Positions 24,924 to 34,613 of a stretch of DNA of 44,651 nucleotides are shown here, piece by piece (within the stretch, counting starts at the first letter, position 1; each line of letters opens with the position of its first letter). Source of the DNA: Sphingobacteriaceae bacterium (lineage in GTDB: Bacteria > Bacteroidota > Bacteroidia > Sphingobacteriales > Sphingobacteriaceae). A model generated the notes under the pieces. That model saw only the letters and a program-made list of their open reading frames with translations. It was not told the DNA's origin and searched no databases. The stretch spans positions 1 through 44,651 of the forward strand of contig CAHJXH010000007.1 in NCBI GenBank assembly GCA_903644075.1, in the 5' to 3' direction. The translations under genes and the position numbers were made by a program.

Positions 24924-27158
24924 ATGAGGAAATCTCTGTTTATACTTATACTTTTTTATTGCAGTAAGGCCATGGCGCAAAACGGCCAGGATGAAAACGC
25001 GGGTGCCGGTAACCTGAAATATATCGACCCGCGCATTGGTAACGTAGGCCAATTGCTGGAACCCACACGGCCTACCGCACAACTCCCCAATCAACTGATC
25101 AGGATGTATCCGGAAAGGGCAAACTACAAAGACGATCAAATATCGAGCTTTCCGCTTACCATCGTTTCGCACCGTTTGGGTGAAGTATTTTCGTTAAAAC
25201 CAATCAATAATACGCCTGTTGCCGCGTCATGGCAGCAAAAACAAACATATGATAACGATTTGGAAGTAACCCGTCCATGGTATTACTCAACTTATTTAAT
25301 TGACGATGATATTACTGTCGAATTTACGCCCGGCAAAAAAGGGGGTGTTTACAAGTTCACCTTCCCGCAAAATGCAGCTAATAAAAGCCTTTTGTTTGGC
25401 CAGTATAACAATGCTCCCGGCTCATTTAAGTTTACTTCGGGCAATACGCTGACTGGCGTAGAAACCTATCATGATAACATTAAAGTGTACATGTACGGTG
25501 TATTCAGTGCTGCCGGAAAGTTCGGGACTGAGAGAAAAGGCCATCTGGCAGATTCTAACGCTATCGAAGGTAAAGGAATCGGCGCGTGGGTAAGTTTCGC
25601 TGATAAAAACAGCAATATAGTGGAGTTCAGATACGCTATTTCTTACATCAGTCCGGCGCAGGCCATGGCCAATTTTAATGAGGAAATAAAAGGTAAAGAA
25701 TTTAACGAGATCAAGAAATCTGGAGAAAATGCCTGGGCTAAAGTGGTTGATAAAATTGATGTAGAAGGCGGTACCGAAGCACAGCGCAGATCGTTCTACT
25801 CAGCATATTATCGTTGTAACGAGCGTATGGTTGATATTACCGAAGATGGCCAGTATTACAGTGGTTTTGATAACAAGATCCATCAAACACAACGCCCGTT
25901 TTATGTGGACGACTGGACATGGGATACTTACCTGGCACTGCACCCGCTAAGGGCAATCGTTAACCCGGCGATGGAGTCGGATATGTTGAACTCTTATGTT
26001 ACCATGTATCAGCAGGGTGGTTGGATGCCAACATTCCCGGTATTGTTTGGGGATCATGCCTGTATGAACGGGTTCCACTCATCGGTAATGATTTTAGACG
26101 ATTACCGTAAAGGCATTAAAGGCTTTGATGCGCAGCAGGCCTATAACGGCATGCTGAAAAACGCTACTCAGGCTACTATGTTACCATGGAGAAACGGCCC
26201 TAAGGGAGAATTAGAGGATTTTTACTATGCAAAAGGCTATTTTCCGGCACTGAAACCCGGCGAAAAGGAAACGGTTGCAATGGTACATCCATTTGAAAAA
26301 AGGCAAGCTGTAGCAGTAACCCTCGGTGCCAGTTATGATGATTGGGCTGTTGGCGAATTTGCTAAGGAACTGGGCAAAAGCAAAGATGCCGAGGCATTCG
26401 GTCTTCGCGCTAAAAACTATAAGAACCTGTGGAATGAGCAGTTGAAAATGTTTATGCCCAAAGACAATAAAGACCAATGGATTATGATTGACCCTAAGTT
26501 TGATGGCGGTATGGGTGGCCGTGATTATTACGATGAAAACAACGGTTGGACATACCTGTGGCAGGTACAACATGATGTTAATGGATTAATTGGTTTGATG
26601 GGTGGCAAGCACGACTTTGAAGCCAAACTTGATCAACTATTCCGCGAGCCGCTTGATAGGTCACAATATGAATTTTGGGCTAAATTTCCCGATGCTACGG
26701 GTTTGGTTGGCCAGTACTCAATGGGTAACGAGCCAAGCTTCCACATCCCATATTTATACAATTATACCGCGCCATGGAAAACGCAGAAACGAGTGCGCTT
26801 TTTGTTAGATGTGTGGTACAAGGATAATATTTTCGGTATCCCGGGTGATGAAGATGGCGGCGGCATGTCGGCATTTGTGGTGTTCAGCTCTATGGGCTTT
26901 TACCCAATTACGCCGGGCGTGCCTATGTATACCATCGGCAGCCCGGTGTTTAGTAAGGTGACTATCAGTCTACCTAATGGTAAGAAATTTAAACTGGTGG
27001 CCAATAACTGCTCTGTAGTTAATAAATACATCCAAAGTGCCAAACTAAACGGGCAGCCTTTAAATACGCCATGGTTTACGCACGATCAGTTAACCGGTGG
27101 TGGCGTGCTCGAATTGGAGATGGGCCCTAAACCGAATAAAACCTGGGGAGTGCAATAA
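24924..27158 (+). CDS. GH92 family exo-alpha-mannosidase-type glycosidase
   Basis: This is a 744-aa exported protein (signal ending KAMAQ) with the two-part GH92 layout. The N-terminal beta-sandwich opens with YIDPRIGNVG and RPTAQLPNQLIR. The (alpha/alpha)6 catalytic domain carries FYVDDWTWDTYLALHPL, GGWMPTFPV, DENNGWTYLW, GNEPSFHIPYLYN and GDEDGGGMSAF. Glu538 aligns with the GH92 acid and Asp642/Asp644 with the usual base pair; the typical Asn before the acidic pair is Asp here, a small deviation. Characterised GH92 members are calcium-dependent, inverting exo-alpha-mannosidases, so mannose release is the best prediction. The next GH3 gene begins 45 nt after the stop without its own TTAA triplet, so it is probably in the same operon. 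Confidence 0.88.
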   Translation: MRKSLFILILFYCSKAMAQNGQDENAGAGNLKYIDPRIGNVGQLLEPTRPTAQLPNQLIRMYPERANYKDDQISSFPLTIVSHRLGEVFSLKPINNTPVAASWQQKQTYDNDLEVTRPWYYSTYLIDDDITVEFTPGKKGGVYKFTFPQNAANKSLLFGQYNNAPGSFKFTSGNTLTGVETYHDNIKVYMYGVFSAAGKFGTERKGHLADSNAIEGKGIGAWVSFADKNSNIVEFRYAISYISPAQAMANFNEEIKGKEFNEIKKSGENAWAKVVDKIDVEGGTEAQRRSFYSAYYRCNERMVDITEDGQYYSGFDNKIHQTQRPFYVDDWTWDTYLALHPLRAIVNPAMESDMLNSYVTMYQQGGWMPTFPVLFGDHACMNGFHSSVMILDDYRKGIKGFDAQQAYNGMLKNATQATMLPWRNGPKGELEDFYYAKGYFPALKPGEKETVAMVHPFEKRQAVAVTLGASYDDWAVGEFAKELGKSKDAEAFGLRAKNYKNLWNEQLKMFMPKDNKDQWIMIDPKFDGGMGGRDYYDENNGWTYLWQVQHDVNGLIGLMGGKHDFEAKLDQLFREPLDRSQYEFWAKFPDATGLVGQYSMGNEPSFHIPYLYNYTAPWKTQKRVRFLLDVWYKDNIFGIPGDEDGGGMSAFVVFSSMGFYPITPGVPMYTIGSPVFSKVTISLPNGKKFKLVANNCSVVNKYIQSAKLNGQPLNTPWFTHDQLTGGGVLELEMGPKPNKTWGVQ

Positions 27159-27203
27159 TACATCCCCAAATATCAAACCAGATACTAATTATACCTAAAC
27201 ACA

Positions 27204-29483
27204 ATGAATTTGTTTACACGCAAAAAATTGGCAGGATATACACTTTTACTGAGTGGATTATTCGCCTTCAAAGAATATAAAACGCCCCTGTACCCATACA
27301 AAGATGCCCGCTTGCCTGTTGAAAAACGGGTAGCAGATCTACTAAGCCGTATGACCACGGAAGAGAAAATAAGGCAGCTGGATATGTTTTGGGGTAAAGA
27401 GATCAGCGATTTACAGGGTCGGCATGAAGCCAGTACTTTTTCGGAAGAAAAGACGGCCAAAATGTTTGGCACACTGGGCGCGGGTTCTATTCATGATTAT
27501 TATCCGTTAGCGGCAGATATCTCTAACCAGGTACAAAAGTATGCCATAGAGCACACCCGCTTGGGTATCCCTGTTTTGTTTATCGAGGAAGGTTTGCATG
27601 GCTATTCAGGTAAAGGCAGCACATCATTCCCGATACCGCTGCAATTGGCCAGCTCATGGGATACCTCATTGGTGCACAAAGTTGGCCGTGTAATAGCTAC
27701 CGAGGCACGTGCGCATGGTACCGATATGATCTTAGGCCCGGTGTTATGTTTACCCCACGACCCACGCTGGGGCCGGGTTGAAGAAACTTACGGCGAAGAC
27801 CCTTTTCTTGATGCTGCAAATGGCGTAGCTATGGTTAGGGGGTTACAAGGTTCAGGTTTAAGCAGCAATAGCTCGGTAATTGCCGAACCTAAACATTTTG
27901 CCGTGCACGGTATCCCGGAGGCGGGAAGCAATACCGCACCGGTAAACATTGGTGAACGAGAAGCCAGATCGACCTTTTTATATGTTTTTGAAAAGGCCGT
28001 GCGCGAAGGCGGGGCAATGGGTATGATGGCTGCTTACAGCGAGCTTGATGGTGTACCTTGTGTGGATAATAAGTGGCTATTAACCGATGTGCTTCGTAAG
28101 GAATGGGGTTTCAAAGGCTTTGTTTTGTCTGATCTGGGTGCCATCAAAATGTCGCTCGAGAACCATCATATCGCTACTGATACGAGTGATGCATTGGCGC
28201 AAACCTTTAATGCCGGGCTCAATATGCAGTTTTATGATTTTAGTCACCAGGGATTTATGGCTGCGGTGAAAAAAGCCATCGCTGATAAAAAACTAACCAT
28301 TGAGCAGCTTAATAAAACTGTTGCCGATGTGTTGAAGGTGAAGTTTCTGTTGGGTTTGTTTGATCATCCGTATACTGACAATACTTTGGTAAGCAAGGTA
28401 TTTCATACCGAACAAAATCAGCAATTATCATTAAAAGCGGCACAGGAAGGTATTGTGCTGCTGAAGAATGAGCAATCGATACTGCCGTTAAAATCAAACG
28501 TAAAATCAGTAGCAGTTATCGGTTCACTGGCAGAGAGCACCTATCTGGGTGGCTATTCCAATACCGAAGATAAGGCCATTTCTATATTGGATGGCTTGAA
28601 ACAACGCGGAGGTGATCTGAAAATCAGTTTTGAAAAAGGTTATTCTTCAGATTCAACACAAACACAAACTGATCTCCAATCAAAAGCTGTTGATCTCGCT
28701 AATAAATCAGATGCTGTAATTTTAGTTTTGGGCGAAGACCTGAGCATTGTAGGCGAAGGGAAAGACCGTGCCGGATTAGATCTGGATGAGCGACAGCTTA
28801 ATTTAGCAAAAGCATTGCAAGCAACGGGTAAACCGGTTATTGCAGTACTGGCAAATGGCAGGCCTTTATGCATTAACTGGGTTGCCCAGCATATTCCGGC
28901 CGTTGTAGAAAGCTGGTTTGCGGGCGAAAAGTCTGGTTTGGCCATAGCCGATGTGCTGCTGGGTAAGGTTAATCCGTCGGGCAAATTGCCAATTACTTTT
29001 CCGCGCTCGGTTGGGCAAATTCCTTTTTACTATAACCATAAACCCACCTCATATCATAAATATGTGGACGAAAAGGATACACCGTTATTTTCCTTCGGTC
29101 ACGGGTTGAGCTATACCACTTTTAAGTATGATGATATTAAAATCTCATCAACCAAAGTTGCGCTTAATAAGGATGTAAAAGTGAGTGTTAAAATCACCAA
29201 TAACGGTAATGTTGCCGGTACCGAGGTTGCTCAATTATATATTCGTGATGTGGTAAGTACGGTTACAACGCCTGTTATGTCGCTTAAAGGTTTTCAGCGT
29301 GTTTCATTGAATCCCGGCGAGAGCAGGGTGGTTGAGTTCACCCTTAAATCTGCAGAGCTTGCTTTGTGGAACAGGGAAATGAAACACGTAGTTGAGCCCG
29401 GCGAATTTAAAGTAATGGTGGGCAGTTCATCGGCAGATATCCGCCAGCAGGGAAGCTTTTGGGTAACCGCCAATAAGAATTAA
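27204..29483 (+). CDS. GH3 beta-glucosidase-type glycosidase
   Basis: This is a 759-aa GH3 enzyme with an N-terminal hydrophobic signal (LAGYTLLLSGLFAF). The barrel shows FIEEGLHGY, HDPRWGRVEETYGEDPF, PKHFAVHGIPEAG and the nucleophile motif VLSDLGAI (Asp310), the style of the broad beta-glucosidase branch. The C-terminal domain has GEGKDRAGLDL (acid/base-type loop) and an FN3-like tail with FSFGHGLSYTTF. The three GH3 enzymes here differ at the nucleophile block (SDCSG, TDCGA, SDLGA), suggesting three specificities rather than duplicates. It is the last gene of the GH92 operon and is followed by a strong terminator. Confidence 0.88.
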   Translation: MNLFTRKKLAGYTLLLSGLFAFKEYKTPLYPYKDARLPVEKRVADLLSRMTTEEKIRQLDMFWGKEISDLQGRHEASTFSEEKTAKMFGTLGAGSIHDYYPLAADISNQVQKYAIEHTRLGIPVLFIEEGLHGYSGKGSTSFPIPLQLASSWDTSLVHKVGRVIATEARAHGTDMILGPVLCLPHDPRWGRVEETYGEDPFLDAANGVAMVRGLQGSGLSSNSSVIAEPKHFAVHGIPEAGSNTAPVNIGEREARSTFLYVFEKAVREGGAMGMMAAYSELDGVPCVDNKWLLTDVLRKEWGFKGFVLSDLGAIKMSLENHHIATDTSDALAQTFNAGLNMQFYDFSHQGFMAAVKKAIADKKLTIEQLNKTVADVLKVKFLLGLFDHPYTDNTLVSKVFHTEQNQQLSLKAAQEGIVLLKNEQSILPLKSNVKSVAVIGSLAESTYLGGYSNTEDKAISILDGLKQRGGDLKISFEKGYSSDSTQTQTDLQSKAVDLANKSDAVILVLGEDLSIVGEGKDRAGLDLDERQLNLAKALQATGKPVIAVLANGRPLCINWVAQHIPAVVESWFAGEKSGLAIADVLLGKVNPSGKLPITFPRSVGQIPFYYNHKPTSYHKYVDEKDTPLFSFGHGLSYTTFKYDDIKISSTKVALNKDVKVSVKITNNGNVAGTEVAQLYIRDVVSTVTTPVMSLKGFQRVSLNPGESRVVEFTLKSAELALWNREMKHVVEPGEFKVMVGSSSADIRQQGSFWVTANKN

Positions 29484-29528
29484 TCATTAAAAAATACACC
29501 TGAACCTTTGAGTTTTTTAGTTGATTTG

Positions 29529-29564
29529 ACTGTGCTTGTCAGGTTTGATAAGCGCAGTTTTTTT
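29529..29564 (+). terminator. Terminator after GH92-GH3 operon
   Basis: A 13-bp stem (29529-29541 with 29546-29558, two G-U pairs) and a GGTT loop lead into a run of seven or more T. Confidence 0.88.
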
Positions 29565-29843
29565 ACTCATATCGTTTAAAAATAACTTAGATACCAATTA
29601 TGAAAAAAGCCATCTACATGAACTATCTTACTAATCTGTCTCTAACTCAGAAACAATCTGTGTATTACTGGTCAGAAATGCCTCTTAGCGGGCCTCAATC
29701 AAACTATTAAATTCAATACCGTTAAGCTTTTTAGCATGATGAATGCAATTTGTATTACTTAATTATGAATTAATTGTTAATTATTGAATTGTATTTTATT
29801 GATAATCAATTAATTAATATCAAATTAATAAAATAAGCACTTA

Positions 29844-29887
29844 TTAATTCATAATTAGTATTTCATTAATTGCCTGGCATTAATATT
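29844..29887 (+). promoter_or_regulatory. TTAA triplet operator, second SusC operon
   Basis: TTAA at 29844, TTAG at 29855 and TTAA at 29866 are 11 bp apart; ATAA at 29833 may be a fourth, degenerate copy. The expected box position 29880-29887 reads TTAATATT, a poor match to TAnnTTTG. Confidence 0.6.
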
Positions 29888-29934
29888 ACCAATGATTTTA
29901 TAAACCAATATTATTAAAACCTAAAATAAATAGC

Positions 29935-32900
29935 ATGAAAAAACTTTTATGTATGTTATTGACATGTTTTATAACTTTTGAAAGCGGCAGTCTTTTGGCG
30001 TTTTCGAATCATAAACTGTCAATAATTATCCCGCCTGTTGACGTTAGCGGAACAGTGAAGGATAACAAAGGCGAACCCCTGATTGGTGTCAGCATTAAAA
30101 TAGAAGGTACCTCTACCGGTACACTTACCGATAACAAAGGCGTGTTTCATTTGCACGTTGCCGATAACGCTGTTTTAATTTTTACTTATACCGGTTTCAA
30201 GGAATTAAGCGTACCTGTTAACGGCCTTGCCAACATCAACATCACCATGGAAGAAGAAGCTACCATGCTGAAAGAAGTAGTGGCGGTAGGTTACGGTGTG
30301 CAGCGTAAAAGCGATGTAACAGGATCAACCGCTACGGTATCAGCAAAAGAAATAGCGAAGCGACCATTGGAGCGCGTTGAACAAGCCTTACAAGGAACTA
30401 CACCGGGTGTTACTGTACAAAGCAACAGCGGCCAGCCAGGTACCGGCCTTAGTGTGCGGATTCGTGGTGCAAACTCTATCACCGGTTCCAATGACCCTCT
30501 TTATGTTATAGATGGTTATATCGGTGGCAGCATCGAGTCAATCAGCCCCGGCGATATCCAGTCTATCGAGGTATTGAAAGATGCTTCGGCCACAGCAATT
30601 TACGGTTCACGCGGAGCTAACGGTGTTGTATTGGTAACTACTAAAACCGGCCATATTGGTAAACCTACAGTCGATTTCAGCGCGTGGTTTAGCAAAGCAA
30701 TGATACCAAAACAACTTGACCTGATGAATGCTTATGATTTTGCCCGCACGGTAAACTCGCAGTTTGCTACAACAGGTAACCCTCCTGCATTTAATGATGC
30801 ACAGCTTCAGGCTTTCCAAGCTAACCCCGGTACCGACTGGCAAAAAGAAGTTGAGCAAAAACCCTGGGTAAGAAATTACCAGGTTGATGTTAACGGAGGT
30901 TCGGCCGATGCTAATTATTATATTTCGTTCAATCACCTCGATCAGCCCGGGTTAATTAAAAACCAATGGTATAACAGATCTACCCTAAGAGCTAACCTTG
31001 GCCTTAAGCTTAATGATAAAATGGATGTTAAGTTTTACATCACCACCTTATTGCCTAATAGCCGTAATATAGGTTATGCAGGAGATATAACAGATCCGTT
31101 TGCGCAAGCCAGCCAGTGGGACCCTACAGTACCTGTGAAAGACGCCAATGGTGATTATATCCTGAAATCGCAGTATGCATCTAACCAAATTAACCCCGTA
31201 GCACAAGCCCGCAACCAGGCTGTTGATAATAATACAACCAATATTACCGGTACAGGTGTGTTTACTTATAACATTGTTAAAGGCTTAACCTTTACATCGA
31301 ATGATACCTACGAAACACAATCGCAGGTAACCCGTATTTTATACGGACCGGAAACCAGCCTTGGGTTGGTAGGTGGCGATTATGCACAAACTAATAACAA
31401 CTATTACAGATCATACCAAAGCAGTAACTTCTTTACTTATAAAGCGGCGTTAGGTAACCATGCGTTTACGGTAACGGCTTTATATGAGTTAAAAAATGCA
31501 CAATCAACCAATGATAACGCACAAGCCAAAAACCTGTCTACCTATGCGTTGGGTTATTACAACCTGGGTTTAGGTACTACACAGCTAACTACTTCGGGCT
31601 ATTCGCAAGATGAGCTGCAATCTTTTATGGGCCGTGTTAACTACTCATATAAAGATAAATACCTGTTAACGGCTAGTATCCGTTCAGACGGTTCATCTCA
31701 CTTAACCCAAAAATACAGCACTTTTCCATCTGTGGCTGTGGGCTGGAATATTGCCCGCGAAGAATTTATGCAGGACAACAAAATCTTCTCTGACTTAAAA
31801 TTCAGGGCAAGCTGGGGTAAAACAGGAAACCAGGCTGTACCTGCTTACGCTACTATAGCACAAATAAACAGCGGTGGCCCTGCTTATTATTATGATGGTA
31901 CTACACCAACGGTAACTACACCGCTGGGTTCGCCGGTATCACAATCCTTGAAATGGGAAACAACAACTACTACCGATGCCGGTTTGGATGCATCATTCTT
32001 TAAAGGCCGTTTAACTTTTACTGCCGATGCTTATTACAAAAAAGTTAACAACCTGTTGTATAATTACCAGGCACCATTTTATTTGGGCGGTGGCAATTAC
32101 CTGCGCAACATTGGTAGTTTGGAGAATAAAGGTATTGAGTTTGCTATTGGCGGTACACCGGTTGCCGGCCACGATGTTACCTGGACAACCAACTTCAATA
32201 TCTCGTTTAACAGAAACAAAGTATTGGATATGGGTGGTTTAGACAATGTGGTTGTAAACGGTATCGGCTCGGCTCAAAGCGGTGTAGCTATACTTAAAGT
32301 TGGCAAACCTTTGGGTGAGTTTTATGGCTACCAATTTTTAGGAACTTGGAAAACCAGCGAGGCTGCCCAGGCTGCATTATATGGTATGAAACCAGGCGAT
32401 GCTAAATATGCCGATTTAAACGGTGATCACAAATACAGCACCGATGATTTAACCGAAATTGGTAATGGTACACCAAGCTATTCATTTGGCTTTATCAACG
32501 ATATTACCTATCGCCGTTTTACACTAAGCTTTATGTTCCAGGGCACACATGGTAACCAGATTTTCTCGGGTACTATCCCATATACTTTAGGTGGTTTGGG
32601 CGATGCACGTAATGCAACATCAAAAACTGCTTTAAATATCTGGACACCAAGCAACCAAACCGATGTGCCAACCTTTAGTAGTACCAGTCAGAATTTTATA
32701 AACAGCAGCCGTTTCGTATATAACGCCAGCTATATCAAGCTTAAAAACCTTGCGCTTAATTATAATATCCCAACAGGTGTGTTAGAACACATTAAAATCA
32801 AAAAGCTTGAAGTATATGTGAGCGGCCAAAATCTATTTACAATCACCAAATATCCTGGTTACGACCCTGAGGTAAGTAATGCTACCAATGCACTTACTGC

Positions 32901-32967
32901 TGGTTTAGAAACCGGTGTAATACCTAACCCGCGTACTTACACTATGGGTTTAAGGGCCACATTATAA
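29935..32967 (+). CDS. SusC/RagA-type TonB-dependent outer-membrane transporter (second pair)
   Basis: This is a 1010-aa TonB-dependent barrel. The signal peptide is followed by a carboxypeptidase-D-like regulatory domain (VSGTVKDNKGEPLIGVSI), the TonB-box-like segment EVVAVGYG, the plug with PLYVIDGY and a long barrel. Both the KEVVAVGYGVQRKSDVTGS block and the length fit classical SusC proteins better than the first copy. The SusD gene follows after 34 nt. The two SusC proteins share only family-level similarity, so they probably take up different oligosaccharides of the same polymer or belong to two fused loci. It has its own TTAA triplet. Confidence 0.95.
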   Translation: MKKLLCMLLTCFITFESGSLLAFSNHKLSIIIPPVDVSGTVKDNKGEPLIGVSIKIEGTSTGTLTDNKGVFHLHVADNAVLIFTYTGFKELSVPVNGLANINITMEEEATMLKEVVAVGYGVQRKSDVTGSTATVSAKEIAKRPLERVEQALQGTTPGVTVQSNSGQPGTGLSVRIRGANSITGSNDPLYVIDGYIGGSIESISPGDIQSIEVLKDASATAIYGSRGANGVVLVTTKTGHIGKPTVDFSAWFSKAMIPKQLDLMNAYDFARTVNSQFATTGNPPAFNDAQLQAFQANPGTDWQKEVEQKPWVRNYQVDVNGGSADANYYISFNHLDQPGLIKNQWYNRSTLRANLGLKLNDKMDVKFYITTLLPNSRNIGYAGDITDPFAQASQWDPTVPVKDANGDYILKSQYASNQINPVAQARNQAVDNNTTNITGTGVFTYNIVKGLTFTSNDTYETQSQVTRILYGPETSLGLVGGDYAQTNNNYYRSYQSSNFFTYKAALGNHAFTVTALYELKNAQSTNDNAQAKNLSTYALGYYNLGLGTTQLTTSGYSQDELQSFMGRVNYSYKDKYLLTASIRSDGSSHLTQKYSTFPSVAVGWNIAREEFMQDNKIFSDLKFRASWGKTGNQAVPAYATIAQINSGGPAYYYDGTTPTVTTPLGSPVSQSLKWETTTTTDAGLDASFFKGRLTFTADAYYKKVNNLLYNYQAPFYLGGGNYLRNIGSLENKGIEFAIGGTPVAGHDVTWTTNFNISFNRNKVLDMGGLDNVVVNGIGSAQSGVAILKVGKPLGEFYGYQFLGTWKTSEAAQAALYGMKPGDAKYADLNGDHKYSTDDLTEIGNGTPSYSFGFINDITYRRFTLSFMFQGTHGNQIFSGTIPYTLGGLGDARNATSKTALNIWTPSNQTDVPTFSSTSQNFINSSRFVYNASYIKLKNLALNYNIPTGVLEHIKIKKLEVYVSGQNLFTITKYPGYDPEVSNATNALTAGLETGVIPNPRTYTMGLRATL

Positions 32968-33001
32968 TATTGAATAGGTATTGTCATAAACTTAAAGAGA
33001 A

Positions 33002-34528
33002 ATGAAAACAAAATATTATTTATACATCACACTGTTTGCAGCCGCAGCATTTTCTGCTTGTCAGAAATTGAATGAGGACCCTAAGGCAAGTTTAACGCCG
33101 CAAACGTATTTCAAAACCCAGTCTGATCTGGACGCATCTGTAGCAGCTATTTATCAGCAGTTAACCATTGATGGTGCCTGGGCATTTACCAGTAAAAGTA
33201 CCTCTTATTTTGGCGCCGACGATTTAACCACAGATCCTGGCTTGAATAAAGGCGATATGCGTGCCTTTGACCAACTAAACGGCAGTGCGGGTAATACCAG
33301 CATGGTTGCAGAATGGCAAGGCCCGTGGACGGCTATTTACCAGGCCAATAACGTACTGTCTAACTATCAGAAAGTAAATTCAACCGATGTGCTGAAAAAT
33401 CAGGCAGCCGGTCAGGCTTACTTCTTAAGGGCTTTAGGTTACTATTATTTAGTAAGAACCTTCGGTGCTGTGCCAATTATTAACGGCACTATCGATGTAA
33501 ACGACCGCCCCGACAGAAGCCCTGTAGCCGATGTATACAACTTTATAGTAGGCGATTTAAAAGCGGCTAAGCGTTTATTACCGGTTTCTTTCCCTGGTTT
33601 ACCGGGCAAGGCAAACCAAATGGCCGCACGGTCTTTACTGGCCGATGTTTATTTAACCATGGCAGGCTGGCCGTTAAAGGTAACTGCAAACTATCAGCTT
33701 GCAGCATCAGAAGCTGATACTGTGATTAACCAGGGTGGTTATACTTTGGTGCCAGATTTTGGGAAAGTTTTCACTACCAATAACAGTACTGAGTCGGTTT
33801 TTGCCTTGCAGTTTAATGTGGGTGGCGGTTCGCCTAACCGTACTTTCGGCTCGTCATGTGTGCCTTTAGATGAGGTTGCTACTAACGGTTCAAGCGGCTG
33901 GGATGATTACTACCCGGAGATTAACTTTTATCTAAACGCACCTAAATGTACCCGTACGGATGCTACATTTTATACTACTATTAAACTTCTCCAATCGGAT
34001 AAAACTTTTAAACTGGTTGACTGGAGTTCGAACGAAACGCATGCCGGCCACCCTTACTATAAGAAATTTAGGGCAGGTGTAGGAGATGGTGTTACAGAAA
34101 CGGCAACTGCTCTTTTGAGTATCAACCCAAGTACCAATAAAGCGACTGATATAATCAGGTACCCGTTAGTACTATTAGATTATGCCGAAGCAGCTGCGAT
34201 GGCGGGCAGCGCACCAACATCACAGGGCTATGCAGCCATTAACCAGGTTCGTCGCCGTGCCGGTTTGCCGGATCTAACCCCGGGACTTGGAGGTACAGCC
34301 TTTAGAGACTCGGTAGTTAAAGAACGTGCTTACGAGTTTGCAGGCGAATTTGGTATCCGCTGGTTTGATATCGCCAGATTGCAATTACTGCCGCAAATTA
34401 ATGCATCCCGGAACCCGCTCGAAAACCCGCTGATTGTAACGGGTGATCTGAGTACGCGTTACCTGGCGCCTATCCCGATTAATGAAATGTACCGGAACCC
34501 TAAGTGGACACAGAACCCCGGATATTAA
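33002..34528 (+). CDS. SusD/RagB outer-membrane lipoprotein (second pair)
   Basis: This is a 508-aa lipoprotein with signal and lipobox AFSAC (Cys20). The N-terminal SusD-like region shows YFKTQSDLDASVAAIYQQL and AYFLRALGYYYLVRTFGAVPI, and the C-terminal RagB/SusD region ends with REAYEFAGE-like ERAYEFAGEFGIRWFDIARL and a terminal NPGY. These are hallmarks of the classical SusD family. It should cap the transporter encoded 34 nt upstream and capture glycans at the cell surface. A large palindrome closes the operon. Confidence 0.94.
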   Translation: MKTKYYLYITLFAAAAFSACQKLNEDPKASLTPQTYFKTQSDLDASVAAIYQQLTIDGAWAFTSKSTSYFGADDLTTDPGLNKGDMRAFDQLNGSAGNTSMVAEWQGPWTAIYQANNVLSNYQKVNSTDVLKNQAAGQAYFLRALGYYYLVRTFGAVPIINGTIDVNDRPDRSPVADVYNFIVGDLKAAKRLLPVSFPGLPGKANQMAARSLLADVYLTMAGWPLKVTANYQLAASEADTVINQGGYTLVPDFGKVFTTNNSTESVFALQFNVGGGSPNRTFGSSCVPLDEVATNGSSGWDDYYPEINFYLNAPKCTRTDATFYTTIKLLQSDKTFKLVDWSSNETHAGHPYYKKFRAGVGDGVTETATALLSINPSTNKATDIIRYPLVLLDYAEAAAMAGSAPTSQGYAAINQVRRRAGLPDLTPGLGGTAFRDSVVKERAYEFAGEFGIRWFDIARLQLLPQINASRNPLENPLIVTGDLSTRYLAPIPINEMYRNPKWTQNPGY

Positions 34529-34534
34529 TATTAC

Positions 34535-34573
34535 AAACAAGTTTGGCCACGTAATACGTGGCCAAACTTGTTT
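34535..34573. terminator. Perfect 17-bp hairpin closing the second SusCD operon
   Basis: The arms 34535-34551 and 34557-34573 are perfectly complementary around a TAATA loop, with core GTTTGGCCACG. It lies 6 nt after the SusD stop and 40 nt before the next start codon. An A-rich 5' edge and T-rich 3' edge make it usable as a terminator on either strand. Confidence 0.75.
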
Positions 34574-34613
34574 AAATTGTTGTTAGATTTAGCCTACCAA
34601 TTACCGGTAAATA

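Larger units (their letters stand above)
29484..29934. other. Intergenic region upstream of second SusC
   Basis: This 451-bp gap contains a terminator (29529-29564), a very AT-rich stretch (about 29740-29870) and the TTAA triplet of the second SusC operon. A 36-codon frame at 29600-29710 starts MKKAIYMNYL; I see no family match or clear ribosome binding site and do not call it a gene. Confidence 0.6.
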
